Shown: positions 19,863 through 28,073, numbered from the stretch's first letter. The stretch is 64,000 nucleotides of DNA from Solimonas soli DSM 21787 (GCF_000474945.1 NZ_KI440838.1:99433-163432), one strand, 5' to 3'. Notes: a model not told the origin generated them from the letters alone. Numbers and translations are program-made.

Positions 19863-19978
19863 TGCGGCTCTGCGTGGTCTGCGGTTCGAGCGGTGGCGCG
19901 CGCGCCGCCTATCGCGATGCGGCGCCGGCGCTCGGCGATGCCGGCGTCGGCCTGGTCTACGGCGGCGCCTCGGTCGAT
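19862..19978 (+). pseudogene. LOG-family (cytokinin-activating enzyme-like) N-terminal remnant
   Basis: The ATG overlaps the MFS stop (TGATG), and the first 39 codons read MRLCVVCGSSGGARAAYRDA and later GVGLVYGGASVD, the hallmark opening of LOG phosphoribohydrolases (family about 190 residues). The stretch between is several residues shorter than normal, and homology ends at about 19978, well before the catalytic PGGxGTxxE motif. A CCCTCTCC palindrome follows at 20004. The gene has been truncated by deletion or rearrangement; the frame continues into nonsense. Confidence 0.7.
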
Positions 19979-20003
19979 CGAGCGCGGCGAGACCTGACAA
20001 CGA

Positions 20004-20033
20004 CTCCCTCTCCCCGTTCACCGGGAGAGGGAG
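20004..20033. repeat. Palindromic repeat at the LOG truncation point
   Basis: Perfect 11-bp arms (CTCCCTCTCCC at 20004-20014 and its complement at 20023-20033) enclose an 8-nt loop. It resembles the element at 83-108. It lies between the broken LOG gene and the 3' end of the minus-strand gene at 20042, so it may serve as a terminator for either and may mark the rearrangement point. Confidence 0.55.
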
Positions 20034-20041
20034 CCATTTCG

Positions 20042-20725
20042 TTACTTCTTCTGCTGCGCCGTGTTGACGATGGTCGCGGCGAGGCCGAACGGCTGGTCGC
20101 CGAGCAGCCTGAGCAGCCGCGGCGGCAGGTGGCGCTTGTCGATCTGCAGCACCGAGACCTGCGCGAAGCCGTCCGGCGCTTCGCCGGCCCAGGACTCGGT
20201 GAGCGGCTGATCGCCGGCGCGCTTCGGATGGATGCCGAGCGTCTTCAGGCGCTCGGCCTGCGGCAGCAGGCTGTGGCTGCCGGCGTCGAGCGAGGCGGTC
20301 GAGGTCTGGATTTCGATCCAGGTGTTGAAATCGATCTGCAGCAGCGGCTCGGCGAGGCGGCGCACGAGCGGAATGCGCAGGGCGCGCTGCGCGACGGTCT
20401 GCGCGGCGTGGCCGGCCCGTTCGGCGAGGCGCAGCGCACGCGGTTCGCTGTCCGGTCGCGGCAGCGCACTGATCTGTCCGACGCGCGCCGCTTCGAGCGC
20501 CGGGCGCAGCGCGCTCGCCAGGTTGGTCTGCAGATGCGCGCGCAGGCGCAGGCGCTCGCCGTCGGCCTGCGGCTCGCTGACCATCTGCACCTGCAGCTTC
20601 CACAGCGGCTCTTTCTCGCCTGCCGGCCCCGTCCTGATGGGTATCTCGGCGGCGAAGGCGAAATTCTCGGTCGGCGTTTCGACCGCTGGCGCGGCGTCCT
20701 TGCGGCGGCGTTTCAAGATGGCCAT
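20042..20725 (-). CDS. Unrecognised cytoplasmic protein
   Basis: The 227-residue protein is not recognised. The start at 20725 gives MAILKRRRKD, a basic N-terminus; an upstream in-frame start at 20773 would overlap the divergent acylphosphatase gene. No signal peptide or membrane segment is seen. The body alternates charged and aliphatic residues (LRLRAHLQTNLASALRPAL, PLLQIDFNTWIEIQ, KTLGIHPKRAGD), suggesting a mixed alpha/beta fold. It ends 8 bp from a CCCTCTCC palindrome. Codon use is like the neighbours, so it is probably a native gene. Confidence 0.7.
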   Translation of the reverse strand: MAILKRRRKDAAPAVETPTENFAFAAEIPIRTGPAGEKEPLWKLQVQMVSEPQADGERLRLRAHLQTNLASALRPALEAARVGQISALPRPDSEPRALRLAERAGHAAQTVAQRALRIPLVRRLAEPLLQIDFNTWIEIQTSTASLDAGSHSLLPQAERLKTLGIHPKRAGDQPLTESWAGEAPDGFAQVSVLQIDKRHLPPRLLRLLGDQPFGLAATIVNTAQQKK

Positions 20726-20763
20726 CGTGCAATCCTCGATCGAATCCGCGTCCCTATAAGTCC

Positions 20764-21036
20764 ATGACGACATCGTATCGGTTCCGCGTCCGCGGCCGTG
20801 TGCAGGGCGTCCACTTCCGGCAGTCGACCTGCGAGCGGGCGCTGGCGCTGGGCCTGCGCGGCTGGGTCGCCAACTGCGCCGACGGCAGTGTCGAAGGCCT
20901 GGCCGGCGGCGCCGCGGACGCGCTCGCCGCCCTGCGCGAATGGCTGCAGCGCGGTCCGCCGGCGGCGCGCGTCGAGCACGTCGAGTGGCGCGTCAGCGAC
21001 GAGCCGCCGCCCGACGGCTTCAGCGTGCGGCGCTGA
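20764..21036 (+). CDS. acyP: Acylphosphatase
   Basis: The 90-residue protein has the family's full length. It hydrolyses acyl phosphates. The phosphate-binding loop GRVQGVHFRQST contains the catalytic Arg near residue 20, and GWVANCADGSVEG contains the catalytic Asn near residue 38. A TATAAG lies only 3 bp before the ATG. It is convergent with the GMC oxidoreductase gene (7-bp gap) and divergent from the unknown gene at 20042. Confidence 0.94.
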   Translation: MTTSYRFRVRGRVQGVHFRQSTCERALALGLRGWVANCADGSVEGLAGGAADALAALREWLQRGPPAARVEHVEWRVSDEPPPDGFSVRR

Positions 21037-21043
21037 CCATGCC

Positions 21044-22648
21044 CTATGCGGTGGCTTTCGCCGGCGCCAGTTGCTCGGCGAGCGCGCTCGCATTGCGCGC
21101 CACGAAGCCGTAGATCGACAGCTGCGGGTTGGCGCCGATCGAGCTCGGGAACATCGAACCGTCGAACACCGACAGGTTCTCGATCTCGTGATGGCGGCCG
21201 CGGCTGTTGATCACGCAGAGCTTGCGGTCCTCGCCCATCGCGCAACCGCCCATCAGGTGCGCGGTGACCAGACCGGCGCGGTGCTTCTTCATCGGCAGTT
21301 GTTCGATTGCGGCTTTCGCGGCGCTCCAGCTCGTGTACGTGCCGGCGTCGAGATGCGCCGGGCGCACGCTCTTCGCGCCGGCGGCGAACTGGATTTCGGC
21401 CATGCTCAGATAGGCGCGGCGCAGCGCGTCCCACAGGGCGTCGTGCAGCTCGTAGTCGAAGACCGGCGCGCCGAGATCGTCGATGCGGACGCGGCCGCCC
21501 TCGGATTCGGCATGGAAGCCGTCGCGCATCAGGGCGATGAGCACGCCGGTGCTGGGCAGCCGATCCATCGCCGCCGCCAGCTCGCTGCCGAAACGGCCGA
21601 GCACGCTGCTGAACAGCATCGGCTGCAGCGGCGGCACCTCGAGCTTGTAGCCGATGCGGCCGTCCTCCGGCCACAGGAAATGATCGGAATAGATCGACTG
21701 CGGCGCGCCGTGATAGCCGTCGATCGCACGGTCGAAAACCGCGACGCTGGCGTCGACCGGATGCACGCAGGTGCGCTGGCCGAGGCGCTGGTGCGGATCG
21801 GGCGCCTGCGAGCGCAGCAGCAGCGCCGGCGTGTTGATCGCGCCGCCGGCGAGCACGTAGTGCCGGGCGCGCACGTTCAGCGTGACGCCGCTCGCGTGGC
21901 GCGTCTCGGCATCGAGCGCGCGCACCGTCAGGCCGCTGACCTTGCCCTTGGCGAACAGCACTTTCTCGACGCGCGCGTGATGGACCAGCGTCATGCCGCG
22001 CTCGAGGGCGGCGGGAATGGTCGTGACCAGCATCGACTGCTTGGCGTTGGTCGGACAGCCGAGGCCGCAGTAGCCGAGGTTCCAGCAGCCGCGCACATTG
22101 CGCGGGATGACTTTCCAGTGCAGGCCCAGTTTCTCGCAGCCGTCGCGCAGCGCGGCATTGTTGGCGTTCGGCTCGGCGGCCCAGGGCGCGATGCCGAGGC
22201 GCGCTTCCATCTTCGCGTACCACGGCGCCATGTCGTCGGCGCCGGAATCCCTGAGATCGAAGCGCTGCGTCCAGTGCGCCAGCGTCGGCGCCGGTGTGCG
22301 GATGCTCGTGGTCCAGTTGACCAGCGTGGTGCCGCCGACGGCGCGGCCCTGCAGGATCGGGATCGCGCCGTCCGAGGTCGCGCGGCCGGCGCCTTCCTGA
22401 TAGAGCTTGCTGTACGAGCTGAATTCGTCGAGCTGCTTGAAGTCGGCCGCGGTGTACAGCGCGCCTTCTTCGAGCATCAGCACCTTGAGGCCGGCGGCGC
22501 CGAGGATTTCCGCGGCGGTGCCGCCGCCGGCGCCGCTGCCGACGATGACGACATCGGCTTCCAGGGTTTCGTCGCGCTCGAGCTTCGAGGCGTCGCGGAT
22601 CAGCCAGCCCTTGGCGAGGCCGTCGGCGTAGAGGTCGTTGATGGCCAT
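21044..22648 (-). CDS. GMC-family FAD-dependent oxidoreductase
   Basis: The 534-residue enzyme opens with a Rossmann FAD-binding motif VIVGSGAGGGTAAEIL (about 34-49), has the GMC region GRAVGGTTLVNW near 102-113 and the C-terminal FAD/active-site segment SIGANPQLSIYGFVARNA. GMC enzymes oxidise alcohols, sugars or sterols; this short form resembles bacterial long-chain alcohol or sugar dehydrogenase large subunits. A cysteine-rich stretch RGCWNLGYCGLGCPTNAK occurs near 190, as in membrane-linked family members. The gene lies 7 bp behind a Tat-signal small protein, forming a two-gene operon. The substrate is unknown; context with desaturases suggests lipid-derived alcohols. Confidence 0.88.
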   Translation of the reverse strand: MAINDLYADGLAKGWLIRDASKLERDETLEADVVIVGSGAGGGTAAEILGAAGLKVLMLEEGALYTAADFKQLDEFSSYSKLYQEGAGRATSDGAIPILQGRAVGGTTLVNWTTSIRTPAPTLAHWTQRFDLRDSGADDMAPWYAKMEARLGIAPWAAEPNANNAALRDGCEKLGLHWKVIPRNVRGCWNLGYCGLGCPTNAKQSMLVTTIPAALERGMTLVHHARVEKVLFAKGKVSGLTVRALDAETRHASGVTLNVRARHYVLAGGAINTPALLLRSQAPDPHQRLGQRTCVHPVDASVAVFDRAIDGYHGAPQSIYSDHFLWPEDGRIGYKLEVPPLQPMLFSSVLGRFGSELAAAMDRLPSTGVLIALMRDGFHAESEGGRVRIDDLGAPVFDYELHDALWDALRRAYLSMAEIQFAAGAKSVRPAHLDAGTYTSWSAAKAAIEQLPMKKHRAGLVTAHLMGGCAMGEDRKLCVINSRGRHHEIENLSVFDGSMFPSSIGANPQLSIYGFVARNASALAEQLAPAKATA

Positions 22649-22655
22649 GGCGGGA

Positions 22656-23231
22656 TCAGGCGTTGAGGGCGGCGACCGCCCAGGCCGGCGGGCCGGGGTA
22701 GTGCGAGGCGGGGAAGGTCGCCGGCTGGCTCCAGACGACGGTGCTGCCGAGCTTCACCAGCGCGCGGTACGCGCCGTTGAGCAGCGTGAGGCGGCTGTCG
22801 CGGAAGTGCGTCAGCAGCGTTGCCGCGTCGCTGGCATCGGCCTCGGCCCAGGGGCGGCTGACGCCGCCGGCGAGGCGGCGGAACGGCGACCATTGCACGA
22901 GATCGAAAAGCTGGCGCAGCTGCTTCTGCGCCGGCGCGCCGAGCGCGTCGAGCGCCAGGTCGGCGCGGCGCAGGCCTTCGTCGACGATGGCCCGCGCGGC
23001 CTGCGCGTCGGCCGGCAGCGCCGGACCGGCGACCGCCATGAGCAGTGCGCGCGCGAACGGCAGGTCGGCGGCCGTCAGCCAGCGCATGCCCGCGGCCGGC
23101 GCCGCGGTCTGCGCGCTGCAGCCCGCCAGCTGCGCACCGCCGCCGAGCAGGGCCAGGGCCGCGCTGCCGCCGAGGCCGAGTTTCAGGAAGCCACGCCGGT
23201 CGATGCCGGCCGGTGCGTGATCGCGCTGCAT
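22656..23231 (-). CDS. Tat-exported lipoprotein, likely small subunit of the GMC dehydrogenase
   Basis: The 191-residue protein starts with a twin-arginine signal (DRRGFLKLGLGG) and a lipobox-like LAGC, so it is probably folded and cofactor-bound before export, then lipidated. The mature part is helical, with FDLVQWSPFRRLAGG and SHYPGPPAW near the end, resembling gluconate dehydrogenase subunit 3 type proteins paired with GMC large subunits. The gene is directly upstream of the GMC gene (7 bp), and GGAGGGAGAG precedes the ATG. The GMC protein has no signal of its own, so export by hitch-hiking on this partner is the simplest model. Confidence 0.78.
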   Translation of the reverse strand: MQRDHAPAGIDRRGFLKLGLGGSAALALLGGGAQLAGCSAQTAAPAAGMRWLTAADLPFARALLMAVAGPALPADAQAARAIVDEGLRRADLALDALGAPAQKQLRQLFDLVQWSPFRRLAGGVSRPWAEADASDAATLLTHFRDSRLTLLNGAYRALVKLGSTVVWSQPATFPASHYPGPPAWAVAALNA

Positions 23232-23283
23232 GCTCTCCCTCCGCGATTCTCGTTTTATTGAACGATAGATTAATTAAGGCCGT

Positions 23284-23326
23284 AAAAAAACCGGCGACGG
23301 CGACTGTAGCGCAGCGGCACCGGTTT
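23284..23326 (-). terminator. Rho-independent terminator after the acyl-ACP desaturase
   Basis: On the minus strand AAACCGG and CCGGTTT arms enclose a G+C-rich loop and are followed by seven T. It lies about 10 bp beyond the stop of the gene ending at 23337. Confidence 0.6.
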
Positions 23327-23336
23327 GCGAGTGACT

Positions 23337-24320
23337 CTAGAGCCGCACGGCGCGGCCGTAGATGAAGCCGAACTGGAAGTCGCGGGCCGCCGACTTGGCG
23401 TCCTGGAAGTCGGCCATGCGCGCGAGGCGCGACGGCACCTTCATCAGCTTGTCCTGCGCTTCGCGGCCGGCGGCGGACAGATTGCTCATCAGCCCGATCT
23501 TCCAGAAATCGAGCAGTTCCTCGACGATTTCCTGGTACTGGCGCGCGCAGAAGATACGCGCGCGGCGCACGACTTCGCTCATCTCGTCATAGCCGGCGAT
23601 GGCGTGGCCGGGCATCGCGAAATTCAGCGTGACCTTGAGCAGCGACTGCAGCGCGCGGTTCGGGTCGCGTTCGAGGATCGCGCCGAACACCGCGCGATAG
23701 AACTGGTAGTGCCGCGATTCGTCGCCGGCGAGGTGCGCGAGCACCTTCTGCGCCATCGGCTCGACCGTCGCGCAGAGGCGGCCGGTGTTGGCGTGCGAGA
23801 TCTGCGTGGCTTTTTCCTGCAGCGAGGTGTAGGCGAGCAGGCGATACGGGTCCTGCTCCCAGTCCGGATTGAAGCCGGCCTCGATGTAGCGGTACTGCAG
23901 CTTCTCGAGCTCGCCCATGTCGAACAGGCGGGCGTCGCGCACGTAGTCGCGCAGCGCGCAGCCATGGCGGTCTTCCTCGGCCGTCCACAGATTGTTCCAG
24001 CTGCTCCACGGCGCGCTGTTGCCGAGGTGCACGGCGATCAGGCGGTGGAAGTGCGGCAGGCCTTCCTCGGTCAGGAGGTTGAGGGCGACGGCGACGCGCA
24101 CCGTGTCCGGCAGGCCGCGCGCGGCGTCGCGCACGCGCGCCAGCTCGGCGTCGGCGGCCGCGTCGAGATTGGCGTCGGCCGGCATCAGGTCGTTGGGGAA
24201 CCAGAGGCGGCGCTTCTGGACGTGCAGATCCATCTGCTCGGCCACGACCGTCTCGATCGAGACGAGCGTTTCGATCTGATCAGGGGTGCCAAACCGCGCA
24301 GAAAGCGCCAAGCCAGACAT
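23337..24320 (-). CDS. Soluble acyl-ACP desaturase (diiron, FAB2/DesA type)
   Basis: The 327-residue helical protein belongs to the plant-type stearoyl-ACP desaturases. Diiron ligands are seen in LLTEEGLPHFHRL (near 85), TAEEDRHG (near 116) and GDESRHYQFY (near 205). It should insert a double bond into acyl-ACP using O2 and ferredoxin. The start is the ATG at 24320, with GGAG eight bases upstream; a GTG three codons earlier is less likely. It is unrelated to the membrane desaturase at 17435, so the organism has two oxygen-dependent routes to unsaturated fatty acids. Such enzymes are common in actinobacteria and plants and scattered in proteobacteria. Confidence 0.92.
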   Translation of the reverse strand: MSGLALSARFGTPDQIETLVSIETVVAEQMDLHVQKRRLWFPNDLMPADANLDAAADAELARVRDAARGLPDTVRVAVALNLLTEEGLPHFHRLIAVHLGNSAPWSSWNNLWTAEEDRHGCALRDYVRDARLFDMGELEKLQYRYIEAGFNPDWEQDPYRLLAYTSLQEKATQISHANTGRLCATVEPMAQKVLAHLAGDESRHYQFYRAVFGAILERDPNRALQSLLKVTLNFAMPGHAIAGYDEMSEVVRRARIFCARQYQEIVEELLDFWKIGLMSNLSAAGREAQDKLMKVPSRLARMADFQDAKSAARDFQFGFIYGRAVRL

Positions 24321-24409
24321 CGTCACCACTCCGGGTCATGCGAATCTTGGACCGGCCGAAAGCGGCCGTGGTGCCCAGATTATAAGAAATCCCCCCCGGA
24401 CGGAACGGA

Positions 24410-24955
24410 TCACCCGCGCCGGACGAGACTCAGGAATTCCTCGCGGGTCCGGTGATCTTCGCGGAAACGGCCGAGCATCACCGACGTCACCATCGTCGAA
24501 TTCTGCTTCTGAACGCCGCGCATCATGGCACACAAATGCTGCGCTTCGATGACTACGCCGACCCCATGCGCGTCGGTGACCGACTGGATGCAGTTGCCGA
24601 TCTGCTGCGTCAGGTTCTCCTGGATCTGCAGACGGCGCGCGTACATGTCGACGATGCGCGGGATCTTCGACAGGCCGATGACCTTGCCGGAGGGCAGATA
24701 GGCGACGTGCGCCTTGCCGATGAAGGGCAGCAGGTGGTGTTCGCACATCGAGTACAGCTCGATGTCGCGCACGATCACCATCTCGTCGTTGCTCGACTCG
24801 AACACGGCGCCGTTGACGATTTCGTTGACGTCCTGCTCGTAGCCCTGCGTCAGGAATTCCATCGCTTTGGCGGCGCGGTGCGGCGTGCGCAGCAGGCCTT
24901 CGCGCTCCGGGTTCTCGCCGATCGCCTCGATGATCGCGCGGAAATTTTCTTCCAT
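24410..24955 (-). CDS. folE: GTP cyclohydrolase I
   Basis: The 181-residue enzyme makes 7,8-dihydroneopterin triphosphate from GTP, the first step to folate. Zinc ligands and active-site residues are in [11 protein letters not shown] (near 75-85) and HLCAMMRGV (near 145). The sequence length and ends match the compact bacterial type I enzyme. The ATG at 24955 matches the family start; the open frame upstream to 25081 would overlap parB. An AATAAT -10-like sequence lies in the 115-bp divergent spacer with parB. Confidence 0.96.
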   Translation of the reverse strand: MEENFRAIIEAIGENPEREGLLRTPHRAAKAMEFLTQGYEQDVNEIVNGAVFESSNDEMVIVRDIELYSMCEHHLLPFIGKAHVAYLPSGKVIGLSKIPRIVDMYARRLQIQENLTQQIGNCIQSVTDAHGVGVVIEAQHLCAMMRGVQKQNSTMVTSVMLGRFREDHRTREEFLSLVRRG

Positions 24956-25058
24956 GGTCGGGTCCGTTCTCGTCGTTTTCCCGCCATTATTCCACGGCTC
25001 GGCGTCGCGGGGCGCCGACGGCGAGCGCACCCGCCACGGCGCCGCCGCCTGCAGGAAG

Positions 25059-25064
25059 TAAAAT
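25059..25064 (+). promoter_or_regulatory. Putative -10 element implying leaderless parB mRNA
   Basis: TAAAAT is followed by six bases and then the parB ATG, which puts the expected transcription start at or next to the ATG. No Shine-Dalgarno sequence is present between. The same geometry is seen before spoT. Confidence 0.4.
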
Positions 25065-25070
25065 GCGCCG

Positions 25071-25871
25071 ATGAGCCGCAAGCGCGCCGCCAGCGAAATC
25101 CGTGAAGTCCCGGTCGATCTGATCCGTCCCGGCAGTCAGCAGGCGCGGCGGCACTTCGACGCCGACGCGCTGCGCGACCTCGCCGGCAGCATCAAGGAAT
25201 CCGGCGTCGTGCAGCCGATCGTGCTGCGCACGCGCGTCTGGGGCTATGAATTGCTCGCCGGTGAACGGCGCTGGCGCGCGGCGCAGCTCGCCGGCCTGCA
25301 CGAAATTCCGGCGGTGATCCGCGACGACCTGTCCGACAGCGAAGCCTTCGTCGTCGGCCTGATCGAGAACCTGCAGCGCGAATCGCTGACGCCGATCGAA
25401 ACGGCCGCCGGCCTCAAGCGCCTCGGCGAACTGTTCGAGCTCACGCACAGCGAGATCGGCGAGCGCATCGGCAAGTCGCGCGAGTACGTGACGAACTACC
25501 TGCGCCTGCTCAATCTCGCGCCGGACGTGGCGCGGCTGGTCAATGAAGGCCATATCCTGCTCGGGCACGCCAAGGTGCTGGCCGGCGTCGCGGTGAGCGA
25601 ACAGCCGCGCTGGGCCGACGAGATCATTCGCCACAAGCTGACGGTGCGCGGCCTCGAGCAGCGCATCGCCACGGCACGCGACCAGCTCGTCGTGTTCCGC
25701 CCCGGCAAGCCGAGCGACTGGCAGCGCCTCGAGCGTGAGCTCTCCGATCACCTGGCCTGCCCGGTGACGGTGAGCGCCGACAAGGGCGGCAAGGGCGAGT
25801 TGCGCGTGAAATTCCATTCGCTCGACGAGCTCGACGGCGTGCTGGCGAAGGTCGGCTACGTCGCCAAGTAG
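25071..25871 (+). CDS. ParB/Spo0J-family partition protein, orphan
   Basis: The 266-residue protein has the ParB N-terminal CTPase domain with [12 protein letters not shown] (the GERRxRA motif, about 64-75) and [16 protein letters not shown] (about 100-115). The central HTH is [19 protein letters not shown], and a short C-terminal dimerisation domain follows. Such proteins load at parS sites and slide on DNA. No parA is adjacent: folE lies upstream and a DnaA-box-like cluster lies directly downstream. mnmG, usually in the gidAB-parAB block, is 2.3 kb further. It may be the chromosomal ParB after rearrangement or a second copy; the window cannot decide. Confidence 0.88.
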   Translation: MSRKRAASEIREVPVDLIRPGSQQARRHFDADALRDLAGSIKESGVVQPIVLRTRVWGYELLAGERRWRAAQLAGLHEIPAVIRDDLSDSEAFVVGLIENLQRESLTPIETAAGLKRLGELFELTHSEIGERIGKSREYVTNYLRLLNLAPDVARLVNEGHILLGHAKVLAGVAVSEQPRWADEIIRHKLTVRGLEQRIATARDQLVVFRPGKPSDWQRLERELSDHLACPVTVSADKGGKGELRVKFHSLDELDGVLAKVGYVAK

Positions 25872-26238
25872 GCGTCCGCGAGTTATGCCCGGCGCGTGGT
25901 GACAAGCTTGTGGATAGGTGGCGGATGAACGGGCGCGCGGCTTGTTGCAGCGAGGTTTCAAGCCGACCGGCGAGTTTTTCGACACGAGCGGTCGGCTTAT
26001 CGACAGCAGGGCGGGATAAGCTTGTGGATAGCCGATTGATGGAATGGCGCAGAGCTTGCTGCGACAAGCATGGCCTGCGCGACGGCGAAAATTTGAGCGG
26101 CGTCGCGGCGGCGGCGAGGCACAGGACGAGGGCGGATCATTGCCTGCCGCGGGCGCGGCAGGTGGCGAGCCCGGAGAATCGGCATCGGCGCGCGCGGCGC
26201 CGGGATTGCGCAGCGGCGCGCGGGTGAGCGGGAGCGGT
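25872..26238. other. Gene-free region with a cluster of DnaA-box-like sequences
   Basis: No gene is supported in these 367 bp. TGTGGATAG occurs at 25909-25917 and 26023-26031 (8/9 to the DnaA box TTATCCACA on the other strand), within an identical 14-mer AAGCTTGTGGATAG (25904-25917, 26018-26031). TTATCGACA at 25997-26005 is another 8/9 match. Between them is an inverted repeat AGCCGACCG/CGGTCGGCT (25961-25969, 25989-25997). An oriC, a DnaA-titration site or a DnaA-controlled promoter are all possible. The strong A/T-rich unwinding element expected at an origin is not obvious. Confidence 0.5.
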
Positions 26239-26985
26239 ATGCAGATCGAATTGTTCCGTGACGACTACCGATTCGAGGAGCGGGTCAGCGCGAAGGCGCG
26301 CAACATCCGCCTCGAAGTGCGGCCCGATCGCAGCGTCGTGCTCGTCTATCCTCGCTGGACGCCGCGCGCCGAGGCGCTGGCCTTCCTGCGCTCGCGCGAG
26401 CGCTGGGTGCGCGAGAAGCTCGCCGAACTCGCACAGCAGGCCGCCGCGCATCCGGTGCCGCCGCCGCAGCGCTGGGACGGCCAGGATCTCATCCACCTGC
26501 GCGGCCAGAGTCTGCCGCTGCGCGTCGAGCCGGCGCGCCTGCGCAGCGCCACCGTGCGCATCGAGCCGAGCCGCGTCGTCGTGTTCGCGCCGCCGGCCTG
26601 GCGCGAACAGCCGCGCAAGCTCGAGCAGGCGCTGCGCCAGGCGCTGGTCCATCAGGCGCAGCTCGACGCGCGTCAGCACCTCGAAGCCGGCGCCGCGCCG
26701 CTCGGCGTGCGTTATCGCGAGCTGCGCATCAACGATCCGCAGACCCTGTGGGGCAGCTGCAATCCCGGCGCGGTCATCTGCCTGTCGTGGCGGCTGGTGA
26801 TGGCGCCGCCGGAAGTGTTCCGCTACGTTGCCGTGCACGAGCTCTGCCATCTCGTCCATCTCGATCATTCGGCGCGCTTCTGGAATCTGGTAAGAAAGCA
26901 CATGCCCGATTACGAGCTGCACAAGCGCTGGCTGCGCGATCACGGCCATCAGCTGCATGGCTGGCTGCCGCGGCGCAAGGCTTGA
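26239..26985 (+). CDS. YgjP-type (SprT-like) zinc metallopeptidase
   Basis: The 248-residue protein has the zinc motif HELCHLVHLDHSARFW (about 196-211; HExxH plus a distal His), the hallmark of YgjP/DUF45 proteins. The upstream segment ELRINDPQTLWGSCN is also diagnostic. The N-terminal half is a beta-rich domain (VRPDRSVVLVYPRWT). The ATG at 26239 follows GGAG; the longer open frame from 26044 runs through the DnaA-box region and is rejected. The cellular substrate of the family is not established. It is cytoplasmic and probably monocistronic. Confidence 0.88.
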   Translation: MQIELFRDDYRFEERVSAKARNIRLEVRPDRSVVLVYPRWTPRAEALAFLRSRERWVREKLAELAQQAAAHPVPPPQRWDGQDLIHLRGQSLPLRVEPARLRSATVRIEPSRVVVFAPPAWREQPRKLEQALRQALVHQAQLDARQHLEAGAAPLGVRYRELRINDPQTLWGSCNPGAVICLSWRLVMAPPEVFRYVAVHELCHLVHLDHSARFWNLVRKHMPDYELHKRWLRDHGHQLHGWLPRRKA

Positions 26986-27052
26986 GCGGCCGAAGCGCAA
27001 GGGCTATCGTCGGCACAGCGCTTGCAGCAGTGAGCGATTCGAGGAGAGGGCC

Positions 27053-27457
27053 ATGGCCACGCTGGAAACAGTCCGCGTCCGCGACTACATGAGCACGCGG
27101 CTGATGACCTTTACGCCGGAAATGGAAGTGATGAACGCGGTTCACCAGCTCGTCAAGAGCGGTCACTCCGGCGCGCCGGTCGTCGACGCGTCGGGCAAGC
27201 TGGTCGGCATGCTCTCGGAGCGTGACTGCCTGCAGATCGCGTTGGTCGCCGCGCAGGACACCTGCGTCGCCGGCCCCGTCAGTCAGTACATGAGCAAGAA
27301 CGTCGAGACGGTTTCCTCCGACATGAGCCTCGCGCAGCTCGCCGGCCTGTTCACCCAAAACCGTCAGTTCCGCCGCTTCCCGGTCGTCGACGACGGCAAG
27401 CTGGTCGGCCAGATTTCGCGCTCCGACGTGCTGCGCGCGATCAGCCACTGCTGCTGA
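27053..27457 (+). CDS. CBS-domain pair protein
   Basis: The 134-residue cytoplasmic protein is composed almost entirely of two CBS motifs (about 5-65 and 72-132): VRDYMSTRLMTF with SGAPVVDASGKLVGMLSERD, and VSQYMSKNVETV with RRFPVVDDGKLVGQISRSD. Paired CBS motifs form a Bateman module that binds adenine nucleotides. No effector domain is attached, so it probably acts on a partner. GGAGAGGG ahead of ATG 27053 fixes the start. It is convergent with the DUF3617 gene (6-bp gap). Confidence 0.9.
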   Translation: MATLETVRVRDYMSTRLMTFTPEMEVMNAVHQLVKSGHSGAPVVDASGKLVGMLSERDCLQIALVAAQDTCVAGPVSQYMSKNVETVSSDMSLAQLAGLFTQNRQFRRFPVVDDGKLVGQISRSDVLRAISHCC

Positions 27458-27463
27458 GTCGCG

Positions 27464-27943
27464 CTACGGCGAGCTGCAGGGGCCCACGTAACGTCCGGCG
27501 ATGGTCTGCGTCACGTCGATCGGCCGGCCTTGGCGGGCGCTGCCGGTGATGTGCGTGGTCGAGGTCATGCGGTCGCCGCTGTAGACGGCGGTGCCGGTCG
27601 CGTTCATCGGGCCCCGCGGTGTTTCGCAGACCGAAGCCCAGTCGACGGTGTCGCCGTGACGTTCCATCTTGGTGATCTTGCAGCGCTCCTGCGTCTGTTC
27701 ATCGCGCGGCAGCAGATCGGCGTTGCTGATGCAGCGCTCGAAACTCATCTGCATGCCGCCGGCGCCCGCCTGGGGCAGCTTCATGCCCGGCGGCAGCTTC
27801 GACGCGTCGATTTTCGGCATTGCCGGCATGTCCGGCATGTTCATCGTCGTCGTGTAGGTCCAGCGCCCTTCCTTGATGCCGGCGCCGAACGCCGCGCCAC
27901 AGGCCAAGGCCAGCGCGGCGGCCGTCCATCTCGATGCATTCAT
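27464..27943 (-). CDS. DUF3617 periplasmic protein
   Basis: The 159-residue product has a signal peptide (MNASRWTAAALALACGAAFGA) and a DUF3617-type mature domain beginning IKEGRWTYTTTMNMP with Met/Pro-rich DMPAMPKID, then FERCISNADLL and ending with the conserved VTQTIAGRYVGPC. Three or more cysteines are placed for disulfides. GGGGGAA precedes the ATG at 27943. The function of DUF3617 proteins is unknown. It is separated from mnmG by a strong terminator, so it is its own unit. Confidence 0.82.
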   Translation of the reverse strand: MNASRWTAAALALACGAAFGAGIKEGRWTYTTTMNMPDMPAMPKIDASKLPPGMKLPQAGAGGMQMSFERCISNADLLPRDEQTQERCKITKMERHGDTVDWASVCETPRGPMNATGTAVYSGDRMTSTTHITGSARQGRPIDVTQTIAGRYVGPCSSP

Positions 27944-28039
27944 GGATTCCCCCGACAACGACGCGCCGTGAATGGCCTCGCCTTTATGCGCCCGGCGCCC
28001 GATGCGCGCAAGCGCCGGCTGTGCCGGACGCGGGCCATA

Positions 28040-28073
28040 AAAAAGGGCTCTCTCGGGGGGGTGAGAGAGCCCT
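28040..28073 (-). terminator. Strong rho-independent terminator after mnmG
   Basis: Perfect 10-bp arms GGGCTCTCTC (28046-28055) and GAGAGAGCCC (28064-28073) enclose a loop of seven G and a T. On the minus strand the stem is followed by a run of six T. A second hairpin (GCCCTGC/GCAGGGC, near 28080-28101) sits between it and the mnmG stop. The transcript ended is that of mnmG. Confidence 0.85.

Noticed and set aside
25961-25997. Inverted repeat as a parS site
   Set aside because: It does not resemble the parS consensus (no CACGTG core), despite lying next to parB.
25624-26067. Minus-strand frame with repeated LSTSLS peptides
   Set aside because: The peptide repeats are the translated DnaA-box-containing 14-mers; there is no ribosome-binding site or domain.
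28056-28063. G7 tract as a possible G-quadruplex
   Set aside because: It is the loop of a perfect terminator hairpin with an adjacent T-run, which explains it better.
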